64,000 nucleotides of DNA, taken from the NCBI RefSeq assembly GCF_029626155.1, contig NZ_JARUBL010000001.1:682001-746000 (forward strand), in the 5' to 3' direction. The notes beneath the pieces are model-generated. The model saw nothing but the letters and a program-made list of their open reading frames with translations, was not told the origin of the DNA and did no database searches. The translations under genes were made by a program, and so were the position numbers. Shown piece by piece: positions 53,212-60,845 of this stretch (position 1 is its first letter; every line of letters starts with the position of its first letter). Source of the DNA: Solwaraspora sp. WMMD1047 (GTDB taxonomy: Bacteria; Actinomycetota; Actinomycetes; Mycobacteriales; Micromonosporaceae).

Positions 53212-54462
53212 ATGGAGTACGACCACCGCCGGCTCGGCCGCGAGCTGGATCTGTTCGACACCGACCCGCTGATCGGCTCGGGTCTGCCGTACTGGCTGCC
53301 GGCCGGCGCGGCGGTGCGGCAGGCACTGGAGGATTACGTCCGGGCGCAGGAGCGGCGGGCCGGCTACCGGCACGTCTACTCCCCGGTGCTCGGCAAGCGG
53401 CAGCTCTACGAGATCTCCGGGCACTGGTCGCACTACGCCGACGACATGTACCCGCCGATGGAGCTGGACGGCGAGGGTGGTGAGCAGGTGGTGCTGCGGC
53501 CGAGCCTCTGCCCGCACCACGCGGTGATCTTCCGGTCCCGGGCGCACAGCTACCGGGAGCTGCCGCTGCGGATGGCGGAGCTGGGCGGGATGTTCCGCGC
53601 CGAGCTGTCCGGGGTGCTCGGCGGGCTGACCCGGGTCCGGGCCATCCAGCTCAACGACGCGCACATCTTCTGCACCCTGGACCAGGTTGCCGAGGAGGCG
53701 CGGGGAGCGCTGGAGCTGATCGGGCGGGCGTACCGGGCGATGGGGATCAGCCCGGCGCGCTACCGGCTCTCGCTGCCCGGGGCGGGCGGCAAGTACGTCG
53801 CCGACCCGGATTTGTGGCGGCGTTCGACCGCGCTGCTCCGGGAGGTGTTGGACGCCGCCGGGTTGGCCTACGAGGCGGTCGAGGGGGAGGCGGCGTTCTA
53901 CGGCCCGAAGATCGACGTGCAGGTGGTGGACGGTGCCGGCCGGGAGTCCACCCTCTCCACCGTCCAGGTCGACTTCTACCAGTCGGAGCGGTTCAACCTG
54001 TCCTATGTGGGTGCGGACGGTGCGAAACACCGGCCGGTGATGGTGCACCGCAGCATCGTCGGCAGCGTCGAGCGGGCCGTCGCGCACCTGATCGAGGCGC
54101 ACGGCGGGGCGTTTCCGCCCTGGTTGGCGCCGGTGCAGGTGGTGGTGCTGCCGATCTCCGACGCTGAGCTGCCGGCGGCGTCGGCGGTGGCCGCACGGTG
54201 TGTGGAGGCCGGGCTGCGAGTTGAGGTGCACGGGCCGTCGGACGGTGGCTCGTTGGGCGCCCGGATCAGGGCGGCGCGGCTCGTGCCGTACCAGGTGGTG
54301 GTTGGCGGGCGGGAGGCGGCGACCGGCGCCGTGGCACTGCGGTTGCGCGACGGTCGCCGGATCGCTCCCGCGCCGGCCGGCGAGGTGGTGGAACGGATGG
54401 CCGCCGCGGTCGCCGCACACCGACCCGACCTGTGGCCGGAGCTGGGGCATCAAGATCGTTAG
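53212..54462 (+). CDS. Truncated threonyl-tRNA synthetase paralogue (no TGS or editing domain)
   Basis: A 416-residue class II synthetase that starts directly at the catalytic core. Motif 2 region FRAELSGVLGGLTRVRAIQ, zinc ligands Cys (SLCPHHAVIF), His (NDAHIFC) and His (MVHRSIVGSVERAVAHL). The anticodon-binding domain is at about 300-400 (VQVVVLPISDAELPAA). The usual N-terminal TGS and editing domains (about 240 residues) are missing; one residue differs in LNDAHIF (usually QDDAHIF). Similar short copies are known in actinobacteria as secondary ThrRS. ATG 53212 has GAGGAGA upstream. Regulated by the Thr leader. Confidence 0.88.
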   Translation: MEYDHRRLGRELDLFDTDPLIGSGLPYWLPAGAAVRQALEDYVRAQERRAGYRHVYSPVLGKRQLYEISGHWSHYADDMYPPMELDGEGGEQVVLRPSLCPHHAVIFRSRAHSYRELPLRMAELGGMFRAELSGVLGGLTRVRAIQLNDAHIFCTLDQVAEEARGALELIGRAYRAMGISPARYRLSLPGAGGKYVADPDLWRRSTALLREVLDAAGLAYEAVEGEAAFYGPKIDVQVVDGAGRESTLSTVQVDFYQSERFNLSYVGADGAKHRPVMVHRSIVGSVERAVAHLIEAHGGAFPPWLAPVQVVVLPISDAELPAASAVAARCVEAGLRVEVHGPSDGGSLGARIRAARLVPYQVVVGGREAATGAVALRLRDGRRIAPAPAGEVVERMAAAVAAHRPDLWPELGHQDR

Positions 54463-54464
54463 TT

Positions 54465-54503
54465 GCTGAGCAGTGGGAACCCGGTCGATTTCCACTGCTC
54501 AGC
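54465..54503. terminator. Bidirectional terminator after the ThrRS paralogue
   Basis: GCTGAGCAGTGG and CCACTGCTCAGC form a 12-bp stem across a 15-nt loop between convergent genes. Confidence 0.8.
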
Positions 54504-54512
54504 GACTGACGT

Positions 54513-55304
54513 CTATGGCTGTCGGGTGGGAGGCTGCGGTTGTGCCGGGCGGCCGGGGTGGCGTAGGCCGAGGGTTATCAGGACGCTCCGGGTGGTGGCG
54601 GCGGTTGGTTGCCAGATCGCGTCGCGGATCCATCGGCTGGCCGGTGCGACCGTCGCCCGCCAGCCCCAGCGCACCGCCCGGCCGATCGGCACTGCCGTGT
54701 GCCGCCACAGCCAACGCAGCGCGCGCCCGACCGGGCGCAGCAGCAGCCGGTAGACGTAGCCGAGCCCCAGTTCGACCACTCGCCAGGCCCACCGCACCGC
54801 CGCCCAGAGCACCCGGCCGACCAGTACGACACCGGGTCGCACCGCCTCCCAACCGGCCCGCAGCACCCGACCGATCCAGTACGCCACCGCCAGCAGGCCG
54901 GTGGCGGCCCAACCGAGCGCGACGAGCAGACCCACGCCGACCGCCCGCAACACCGGCCGGCAGACGCGAAACAGCCACCCCACGGGTACGACCAGCAGGT
55001 GGTGCCCGAGCCAGCCGAGTGGCCGCCACAGCAGGTGTATGAACAACCAGCGCACCGGTTGCCAGACGACCCGGTCCAGGAACCAGCGCACCGGCCGCAG
55101 CAGGCACCGATCGATGAACCAGCCGACCGGCCGCAGCAGATACCGGTGGAGGAACCGGCCGATCGGAGCGAGCACGTACCTGCCGAACGCGGCCAGAGCC
55201 GTCCAGCCCAGTTGGACCGGCACCACGAAGACGAGCGCGACCACCCGCACCGGCCACCGCACCCATCCGGGCACAACGGGTTCAGGTTCGTTCTGGATCA
55301 CCAC
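54513..55304 (-). CDS. Repetitive Trp/Arg/Pro-rich membrane-associated protein
   Basis: A 263-residue protein, starting at GTG 55304 (second GTG 3 bases later). Residues about 44-115 are six tandem 12-residue units with Pro at position 4 and an aromatic at 7 (LLRPVGWFIDRC, LLRPVRWFLDRV, VWQPVRWLFIHL, LWRPLGWLGHHL). Looser copies return near 185-240. Each unit is amphipathic, with Arg/His spaced around hydrophobics, so the protein could lie on or in the membrane. No known family. It converges with the ThrRS gene. Confidence 0.6.
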   Translation of the reverse strand: MVIQNEPEPVVPGWVRWPVRVVALVFVVPVQLGWTALAAFGRYVLAPIGRFLHRYLLRPVGWFIDRCLLRPVRWFLDRVVWQPVRWLFIHLLWRPLGWLGHHLLVVPVGWLFRVCRPVLRAVGVGLLVALGWAATGLLAVAYWIGRVLRAGWEAVRPGVVLVGRVLWAAVRWAWRVVELGLGYVYRLLLRPVGRALRWLWRHTAVPIGRAVRWGWRATVAPASRWIRDAIWQPTAATTRSVLITLGLRHPGRPAQPQPPTRQP

Positions 55305-55391
55305 CGGCCCACCCTAACCAGCCCTCACCACCCGCCCGACCCTGCTCAATCGCCTGCCACAACCGAAAGCCGTACCCGCAAAGTGCCGTGT

Positions 55392-55460
55392 CCATGATCC
55401 TGGCGCAGTCAGCCGTTGATTTGCCGTCGTTTTCGACGGCTCAGCGCGCCATGATCATGG
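55392..55460. repeat. Long imperfect inverted repeat
   Basis: A 24-bp arm starting CCATGATCCTGGCGC at 55392 matches the complement of the arm ending at 55460 (CGCCATGATCATGG) in about 20 of 24 positions, with a 21-base centre. It resembles a REP/palindromic-unit type intergenic element. No open frame spans it. Confidence 0.5.
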
Positions 55461-55471
55461 GTACTGGGAAT

Positions 55472-55509
55472 GAAACGCCCCGTTGCGCTGAGCGGCAACG
55501 GGGCGTTTC
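55472..55509 (-). terminator. Terminator of the XRE/DUF397 operon
   Basis: GAAACGCCCCGTTGC and its 15-bp complement with an 8-nt loop, 25 bases beyond the DUF397 stop at 55534. The lower strand follows with TTTC. Confidence 0.85.
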
Positions 55510-55533
55510 GAATCGCGGTTCGGCTGGTGCCGA

Positions 55534-55722
55534 TCAGCGTTTGGCGGTGTGGAGGAAGTGCCGCCAAGCGGTGGGGGTGAAGCTGAGGGAGGGGCCGGCC
55601 TGGTCCTTGGAGTCTCGGACGAGCACTCGGCCGGGGAGGTTGTCGGCGACCTCGACGCAGTTGCCGCCCTGCCCGTTGCTGCGGGAGGACTTGCGCCAAC
55701 GCGGAGTGTCGGTCAGCTCCAT
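55534..55722 (-). CDS. DUF397 protein
   Basis: A 62-residue protein, the normal size: MELTDTPRWRKSSRSNGQ, GGNCVEVADNLPG, VLVRDSKDQAGPSLSF, TAWRHFLHTAK. It is the usual small partner of XRE/DUF5753 regulators; it overlaps the regulator stop by 10 bases, so translation is coupled. Compare with the 23245-23562 copy, which has an aberrant tail. The partner-protein mechanism is not established. Confidence 0.92.
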   Translation of the reverse strand: MELTDTPRWRKSSRSNGQGGNCVEVADNLPGRVLVRDSKDQAGPSLSFTPTAWRHFLHTAKR

Positions 55723-56507
55723 GATTCCGCTACCTCCATGACGAGTTCGAGGGATTGCGTCCTGGGTAGAGCGTACTCGCGGATCAACTCCCAGACCTCT
55801 TCCAGCGCGGCAACCCGCTCGGGGTCCTCGGTCACCTCGCCACCGAGGGGGCCATCCATGAACGCCACATTGCGCCCGCCGACTGTCGCGATGGCCAGTG
55901 GCCCGTTGACGCCCGGATAGGCGCCCACCGACGAGGGCACCACGGCGACGCCGACATTCGGCAGCGCGCAGGCCCGGGCGATCGCGTGTAGCTGATCGGC
56001 CATGACCTTCGGGCCACCGACCGGCCGCCGCAGCACCGCCTCGTCGACGATGGCGGCGAGCCGGCATTCGTCCTCGGGTCGGTGCAGGATGTCGGCCCTG
56101 CCCAGGCGCTCCGCGACCGCGTCGTCGATGTTGCGGAGCCGGGTGTTTCCATCGGTGAGAATGGCCCGGGCGTACTCGGGAGTCTGCAACAGGCCGGGCA
56201 CGATCAGGGGCTCGAAGCTTCGGACCATGGTGGCGTTGCTTTCGAGTTCCAGCCAGGGGCGGATCCAGAGGGGGTGGCCGACGAAGGCGCGGCCTTCTGC
56301 GGTCAACTCCTGGAAGAGGGTGCCGGCTTCGAGCACGGCGTCGAGGCGGCGGGCGGTGTCTGGCTGTGGGAGGAGCCGGTTGGTCTCGAACTTGGCGATC
56401 AACGACGTCGACACGTGCATGCGCTCGGCGAGCTGATCCTGGGTGAGCCCGGACTTGGCGCGGGCAAACTTGAGAATTCTTCCGAGACCACCAACATGAC
56501 TCGACAT
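55713..56507 (-). CDS. XRE/HTH regulator with DUF5753 domain
   Basis: A 264-residue regulator: HTH at about 8-62 (LKFARAKSGLTQDQLAERM, STSLIAKFETNRLLPQ), then a DUF5753 domain (FEPLIVPGLLQTPEYARAIL, VGVAVVPSSVGAYPG) ending at residue 264. ATG 56507 has AAGGATCAGGA upstream. It overlaps DUF397 by 10 bases. A palindromic site GTGCTTATATTGCAC lies 50 bases upstream, with a different sequence from motif A/B/C of the other XRE pair, so the two systems should not cross-regulate. Confidence 0.9.
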   Translation of the reverse strand: MSSHVGGLGRILKFARAKSGLTQDQLAERMHVSTSLIAKFETNRLLPQPDTARRLDAVLEAGTLFQELTAEGRAFVGHPLWIRPWLELESNATMVRSFEPLIVPGLLQTPEYARAILTDGNTRLRNIDDAVAERLGRADILHRPEDECRLAAIVDEAVLRRPVGGPKVMADQLHAIARACALPNVGVAVVPSSVGAYPGVNGPLAIATVGGRNVAFMDGPLGGEVTEDPERVAALEEVWELIREYALPRTQSLELVMEVAESWS

Positions 56508-56849
56508 TCCTGATCCTTCCCCGAGCTTTCTCGACTGATTCGGACCGTGTTGCCGTGTGCTTATATTGCACCGTTTCGGCGGCGTGGTCCAGAGTGGATT
56601 AAGCGCGATCTAGGGGCCGTCAGAGTGGCGGTCTGAATGAGCAGGGATTGCATTTCTGGGATTCGCGTACTGACTTCGCCCCGGGTGGGATGTGCCAATC
56701 CTGGACGGGGTGGAGTTGGGGCGGAGTGCCCGCCCGAGCCTCGCCCTCCCCTGGTGGCGACGGCGGGATTCCGAAATCCGGTGTCCGGGGTGCTGCCCCG
56801 ACGCGTACCCCGGGCGCCGGTCCCAACCGATGACAGGACTGGAGGCGTG
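56508..56849. other. 342-base intergenic region
   Basis: Contains the XRE promoter on its left side (AT-rich around 56560) and the operator-like palindrome at 56557-56571. The rest up to 56849 is GC-rich without a credible frame; I see no RNA structure with strong stem conservation. The right end carries the SD and start of the gene at 56850. Confidence 0.6.
56557..56571. promoter_or_regulatory. Operator-like palindrome of the second XRE/DUF397 pair
   Basis: GTGC-TTATATT-GCAC; AT-rich centre, 50 bases before the XRE start codon at 56507. Confidence 0.45.
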
Positions 56850-57227
56850 ATGAACGACAAAGGTGCGGCCGACGAGCCGGAGGGACGACCCCCCGCACGT
56901 CGATGGCGGCCCATCAACGAGCGGCGGATCGGCGGCCGGCTTCCCGAGGCGCAGCCGCCGAACCGCATCCCGGTGCCGCCGTTCCCGACCGGCACCCTCT
57001 CCGGCGCGGCGGGCAAGGCGGTGGTCCCGGACGCCATCCCCAGCCACGTCGAGCTGGACACGCTGCGGATGCTGCTCGCCCGGCACGAACCGTCCGACGA
57101 GTACGTCTGCCGGTGCGGCCAGCCGCTCGGCGAGGAGACCGGCCTCTGCTACTACGGCCGCCAAGCCCAGAAACGGCTGTACGAGGCGATGCTCGACCGC
57201 TCCGCCGGGAGTGACGGCGAGGGGTGA
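56850..57227 (+). CDS. Small hypothetical protein with zinc-like CxCG motif
   Basis: A 125-residue protein. A low-complexity Pro/Arg-rich N-terminus (about residues 1-55), then a compact part with VELDTLRMLLARHEPSDEY and VCRCGQPLGEETGLCYYGRQAQKRL: CxCG and a second Cys, a possible metal site. ATG 56850 has GGAGG upstream; GTG 56847 is possible. Monocistronic. Function unknown. Confidence 0.65.
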   Translation: MNDKGAADEPEGRPPARRWRPINERRIGGRLPEAQPPNRIPVPPFPTGTLSGAAGKAVVPDAIPSHVELDTLRMLLARHEPSDEYVCRCGQPLGEETGLCYYGRQAQKRLYEAMLDRSAGSDGEG

Positions 57228-57306
57228 GCCCGGCCGCGTCATCCGGCCATGTGATCGTCGTCGATGGTTCGCGTTCCGGCCATCCTGCCTTGCGAAGCTC
57301 CGTCCC

Positions 57307-58134
57307 ATGCGGACCATACGGGCGCTGACCTGCCTGGGCCTCGTCATCGGCGCGGTGCTGGCCACGGCACCGGCCGCCGCCGCGCCGAAGAACTCGTTCC
57401 GGGCGTTGACGTTCAACATCCACCATGGGGCGGGGGCCGACGGTCTCGTCGACCTGGACCGGATCGCCCGGGTGGTGCGGTCGACCGGTGCCGACGTGGT
57501 CGGTCTTCAGGAGGTCGACCGGCATTGGAGTGAGCGGAGCGGCTTCGCCGACCAGGCGACCGAGCTGGCTCGGCGGCTGAAGATGCACCTGGTCTACGGC
57601 GCCAACCTGGACCTCGACCCGCTCACACCGGGAGCGCCGCGCCGGCAGTACGGCACCGCGCTGCTGTCGCGTTACCGGATTCTGGACTGGGACAACACCC
57701 TGTTGCCGAAGGTGGCGGGGCACGAGCAGCGTGGGTTGCTGCGCGCCCGGATCGTCGTCGGTCGGGTGCCGGTTCAGGTGTATACGACGCATCTGCAGCA
57801 CAACGACGCCGCTGAGCGGCTGCTGCAGGCCGAGGCGATCCGGGAGTTGGTGGGCGGGTGGCGAGGCCCGGCAGTGCTGCTTGGTGACCTCAACGCGACC
57901 CCCGAGACGCCGGAGATGACCACCCTCACGGCGCTGCTGCCGGACGCCTGGGCTGCTGCCGGCACTGGCGCCGGCCACACGTACCCGAGTGACCTGCCGA
58001 CCGTGCGGATCGACTACGTCCTCGCCTCACCGACCGTCCGGGTCCGCACGGCGAGGGTTCACAACGACCCGGCCGCAGTTGCGGCCTCCGACCACCTTCC
58101 CGTGTCAGCCGTCCTCACGGTCGCCGGTCGGTGA
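57307..58134 (+). CDS. Secreted endonuclease/exonuclease/phosphatase-family enzyme
   Basis: A 275-residue exported protein. Signal peptide at about 1-25 (TCLGLVIGAVLATAPAAAA). EEP fold motifs in order: TFNIHHGAGADG (metal Asn/His), GLQEVDRHW (Glu), YTTHLQHNDAAERLLQ, VLLGDLNATPETPEM (GDLNA), and SDHLPVSAVL (SDHxP). This fold covers sphingomyelinases, nucleases and inositol phosphatases; substrate uncertain. ATG 57307 is the first good start; the frame upstream belongs to the previous gene's shadow. Monocistronic. Confidence 0.88.
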   Translation: MRTIRALTCLGLVIGAVLATAPAAAAPKNSFRALTFNIHHGAGADGLVDLDRIARVVRSTGADVVGLQEVDRHWSERSGFADQATELARRLKMHLVYGANLDLDPLTPGAPRRQYGTALLSRYRILDWDNTLLPKVAGHEQRGLLRARIVVGRVPVQVYTTHLQHNDAAERLLQAEAIRELVGGWRGPAVLLGDLNATPETPEMTTLTALLPDAWAAAGTGAGHTYPSDLPTVRIDYVLASPTVRVRTARVHNDPAAVAASDHLPVSAVLTVAGR

Positions 58135-58565
58135 GGGCTCATCCGGCCATCCACCCGGCACGGACCCGAAGCGCCTCCTGATTGAGCGCTTCCGCGCCGA
58201 ACTGGAGCGGAAGATCGCCGAGAGCTAGGCCGGCGGCCGGGGTGACGGCGGCGGGATTCCGGACCCGACCCCCCCCTCGTCCCGGCCGCAACCGCGCAGC
58301 GTCAGGCACAGACCGTCACTCTGCGCCATCTCGACCCGCCGACGAGTACGACGTGGTCCGCAAGCTTCCGCTCGAATGGCTGTTGAACGCGGCGCCCGCC
58401 GACCATCTCGATCCGTCCTGATCGGTCCATACCGGGCGTTTGACGCGGCGTAGGCGACAGGATCTCAAAGTGCGTTATGACTCTCAGGCATGAAAATGAC
58501 TCGGTGGTATATCGCCAACTGGTTATGTGTGTGGTGGGCGAGGTTACCCGGGGTGACAGCACTGG
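58135..58565. other. 431-base intergenic region with coding-like remnants
   Basis: Two short stretches look like real protein tails without an intact gene: LLIERFRAELERKIAES ending at 58228, and DEYDVVRKLPLEWLLN ending at 58421. Neither has a start codon or SD in frame. The region may hold a decayed small gene. The right part (from 58470) is AT-richer. I see no strong hairpin. Confidence 0.4.
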
Positions 58566-59522
58566 TCAGAAGGTGGCGATCGGGTTGACCGGGCTGCCGG
58601 ACGTGCCGGCCAGGCGGACCGGCGCGACGGCGAGTTGGAAGTCCCACTGGCCGAGTTCGGCCGCTGTGGCCGCGCACGCTTCCAGGTCGCAGTTGTCCAG
58701 CAGCCACAGCCCCATCGCGACCAGGCCGACGGCGTGCACCGGCATCAGCACCTCGTCGTACCCCGACGGTTGAACCTCCTGCGGGGTGTCGGCACCGATC
58801 AGCGCGACCTCCCGCTCCCGCAGCCACGGCAGGCAGGACGCGTGCCAGCCCGCCTGCTCGGCGCCGCCGGCCGGACCGGTCTCGTGCCGGCGCCGGCCGT
58901 TGCCGGTACGCAGCAGCACCGCGTCGCCGGTCCCTACCCGTACACCCTGGCGGTGTTCGGCCGCTTCCAGGTCGTCGGGGAACACGCCCTGCCCCGGCTC
59001 CAACCACGGCACGTCCCGGACCGCCGCGATGTCCAGCAGGACACCGCGGGTGACGATCCCGTCCGCCGCCGCCGTGACGGCCGCCCAGGCAGACCCCGTC
59101 TCGGCGTCGACGAACGAGTGCGGCCGCCCGTTGTACATCGTGCCCTCCCAGAAGATGTGGCACGGCGAGTCGAGATGCGTGACGGTGTTGCCGTGGAAGG
59201 TGAGGCCGATCCGTTCGGTCGAGAAGCCCCAGCGCCGGTCGGCTCGGAACCCGGGCAACGGCATGTTCTCGGCCCCCGGCATGTCAGCGGCGCACGGGCA
59301 GGTCGTCGTCGACCGCTCCAGCTCCGCCGGAGCGGCGACCTCCCACCCGCACGACACGCTCCGGCCGTGCCGCACGGCCCGCGCCGCCGCCACCCGTACC
59401 TCGTCGGTTATGTGGTTCAGGGTGCCGAGCTCGTCGTCGTCACCCCACCGCCCCCAGTTCGACAGTGTGTCGAAGTAGCCGAGCACGTCGTCCTGTCTGG
59501 GCATCGGCGGCCTTGCCGTCAT
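58566..59522 (-). CDS. Cyclase-family metal hydrolase (kynurenine formamidase-like fold)
   Basis: A 318-residue hydrolase. The cyclase motif HGNTVTHLDSPCHIFWEG (pattern HxxTxxHxDxPxH) at about residues 109-126 supplies the metal-binding His and Asp. Also YFDTLSNWGRWGDDDELGTLN near the N-terminus and ALIGADTPQEVQP. The family includes kynurenine formamidase and polyketide-like cyclases; the substrate here is unknown, and no tryptophan or kynurenine genes are nearby. ATG 59522 has GAGCGAGG upstream. Cytosolic. Monocistronic. Confidence 0.85.
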   Translation of the reverse strand: MTARPPMPRQDDVLGYFDTLSNWGRWGDDDELGTLNHITDEVRVAAARAVRHGRSVSCGWEVAAPAELERSTTTCPCAADMPGAENMPLPGFRADRRWGFSTERIGLTFHGNTVTHLDSPCHIFWEGTMYNGRPHSFVDAETGSAWAAVTAAADGIVTRGVLLDIAAVRDVPWLEPGQGVFPDDLEAAEHRQGVRVGTGDAVLLRTGNGRRRHETGPAGGAEQAGWHASCLPWLREREVALIGADTPQEVQPSGYDEVLMPVHAVGLVAMGLWLLDNCDLEACAATAAELGQWDFQLAVAPVRLAGTSGSPVNPIATF

Positions 59523-59648
59523 CCTCGCTCGACTCCTCCGGTCGCGCCCTCCGTCAGACCGCGGGAAGGGTATACCGCCCGGTGGCCGGCCCGATCCGTC
59601 ACCACGCCCGGCGTCGCCGAAACCGGCGGAAAATCTGGTTGAACCACG

Positions 59649-59662
59649 TGGGAGCGCTACCC
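59649..59662. promoter_or_regulatory. CebR-like operator (weaker)
   Basis: TGGGAGCGCTACCC matches the CebR palindrome TGGGAGCGCTCCCA in 12 of 14 positions; the right half is degenerate. 190 bases before the secreted-protein gene. Compare the near-perfect box at 27771. Confidence 0.4.
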
Positions 59663-59763
59663 GTATGCACGGTCGAGGCCGGCGGCTCCCGTCGCCACCA
59701 CCGCCTCACAACGAAGTCTCCGGAGCATCCGGGGAGGGGCCACGCTCGGGCGCCTCCATGGAT

Positions 59764-59782
59764 GTGGGTCACCCGGACCCAC
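59764..59782 (+). other. Small hairpin in the leader of the duplicated protein gene
   Basis: GTGGGTC-ACCCG-GACCCAC, 7-bp stem, 70 bases before the start codon. It may be part of a 5'-leader structure. Confidence 0.3.
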
Positions 59783-59852
59783 CGGCCAGCCTGCGATCGA
59801 GCGCGCGGCAAACCGGCCACCAGCTTCCCGAGAAGGGTTGGGTTGTCAGCGC

Positions 59853-60728
59853 ATGTCATTCATCTCGAAGTCCTCGATGCGTCGTCGCCGCATGTACGGC
59901 GGCGAACCGGCCGGCGGCAGCGGTAGGTGGAAGGTCGTCGGCATCGTGGCCGCCGCGGCGGTCATCGTCGGTGGCGGCCTCGGCGTCGCGGCGGCGACCA
60001 CCAGTGAGTCGGGTTCGTCGGCCTCGGCCGGTACGGTCTCCTGCCCGACCGTCGCCGACAAGCTGCCGGCCGCGCCGGCCGCCGCCCAGGCGGAGGTGAC
60101 CCGGAACCTGGCACAGCTGAACACCCAGATCGCCGAGGCGAACAACCGGATCGCCAACAGTGTCGGCCAGGGCGGCCCGAACTTCGTGCAGAACGCCATT
60201 CTCGGCCCGCTGGCCGACAAGCGGGCCGCCACCATCGACCGGATCCGGATCGCCTTCAACCGCCAGGGCGTCGTGGTTTCCGGCCTGGACGGCCTGGACA
60301 CCTGCTCGCTCGCCAGCGGCGGCGGTGCCGCGGCACCGGCCGAACCGACCGACGTGCCGCCGGCTGCCGGCGGCAACGGCAACGGTGGAAACGCCGACGG
60401 GGGCAACGCCGACGGTGGCGCCGCCGCGGTCGGCACGATCAGCTGCCCGAGTGTTGCCGACAAGCTGCCGGCCGCACCGGCTGCGGCCCAGGCCGAGGTG
60501 ACCCGGAACCTGGCGCTGCTCGACACCCAGATCGGCGAGGCGAACAACCGGCTCGTCAGCACCGTCGGCCAGGGCGGCCCGAACTTCGTGCAGAACGCCA
60601 TCCTCGGTCCACTGAAGAGCAAGCGGGACGCGACCATCGACCGGATTCGGATCGCGTTCAACCGGCAGGGTGTGGTGGTGTCCGGTTTGGACGGCCTCGG
60701 CACCTGCGCGGTCAGCTCCGCCAGCTGA
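59853..60728 (+). CDS. Membrane/secreted protein made of two nearly identical 88-residue copies
   Basis: A 291-residue protein. A basic start (SKSSMRRRRMYGGEP) and a helix at about residues 27-49 (WKVVGIVAAAAVIVGGGLGV) anchor or export it. Residues 64-151 and 198-285 are copies of the same domain, each beginning with CP(T/S)VADKLPAAPAAAQAE and ending in GLDGL(D/G)TC: 76 of 88 residues identical. Cys at each end could form a disulphide. A Gly/Asn/Asp-rich linker (GGNGNGGNADGGNADGG) joins them. ATG 59853. No known family; a surface protein is likely. Confidence 0.8.
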   Translation: MSFISKSSMRRRRMYGGEPAGGSGRWKVVGIVAAAAVIVGGGLGVAAATTSESGSSASAGTVSCPTVADKLPAAPAAAQAEVTRNLAQLNTQIAEANNRIANSVGQGGPNFVQNAILGPLADKRAATIDRIRIAFNRQGVVVSGLDGLDTCSLASGGGAAAPAEPTDVPPAAGGNGNGGNADGGNADGGAAAVGTISCPSVADKLPAAPAAAQAEVTRNLALLDTQIGEANNRLVSTVGQGGPNFVQNAILGPLKSKRDATIDRIRIAFNRQGVVVSGLDGLGTCAVSSAS

Positions 60729-60794
60729 CCGGCACCCGCCGGTAGAACCGGTCAGCGCGCTCCGGCCCCCTGCCTCCACAACCGGGGCGCGCAC

Positions 60795-60828
60795 ACCCCT
60801 CCGCCGACCACGCCGTCGGCGGAGGGGT
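60795..60828. terminator. Bidirectional terminator
   Basis: ACCCCTCCGCCGAC and its 14-bp perfect complement with a 6-nt loop, between the duplicated-protein gene (ends 60728) and the DEAD-box gene (ends 60846, opposite strand). Confidence 0.85.
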
Positions 60829-60845
60829 TCCGCTGTCTGTCAGAG

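Larger units (their letters stand above)
59523..59852. other. 330-base intergenic region with a CebR-like box and a hairpin
   Basis: Divergent region between the cyclase gene and the duplicated secreted protein. It carries a CebR-like sequence at 59649-59662 and a GTGGGTC/GACCCAC hairpin at 59764-59782. No frame with an SD is visible. I see no riboswitch signature, though a long leader before 59853 is possible. Confidence 0.5.
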
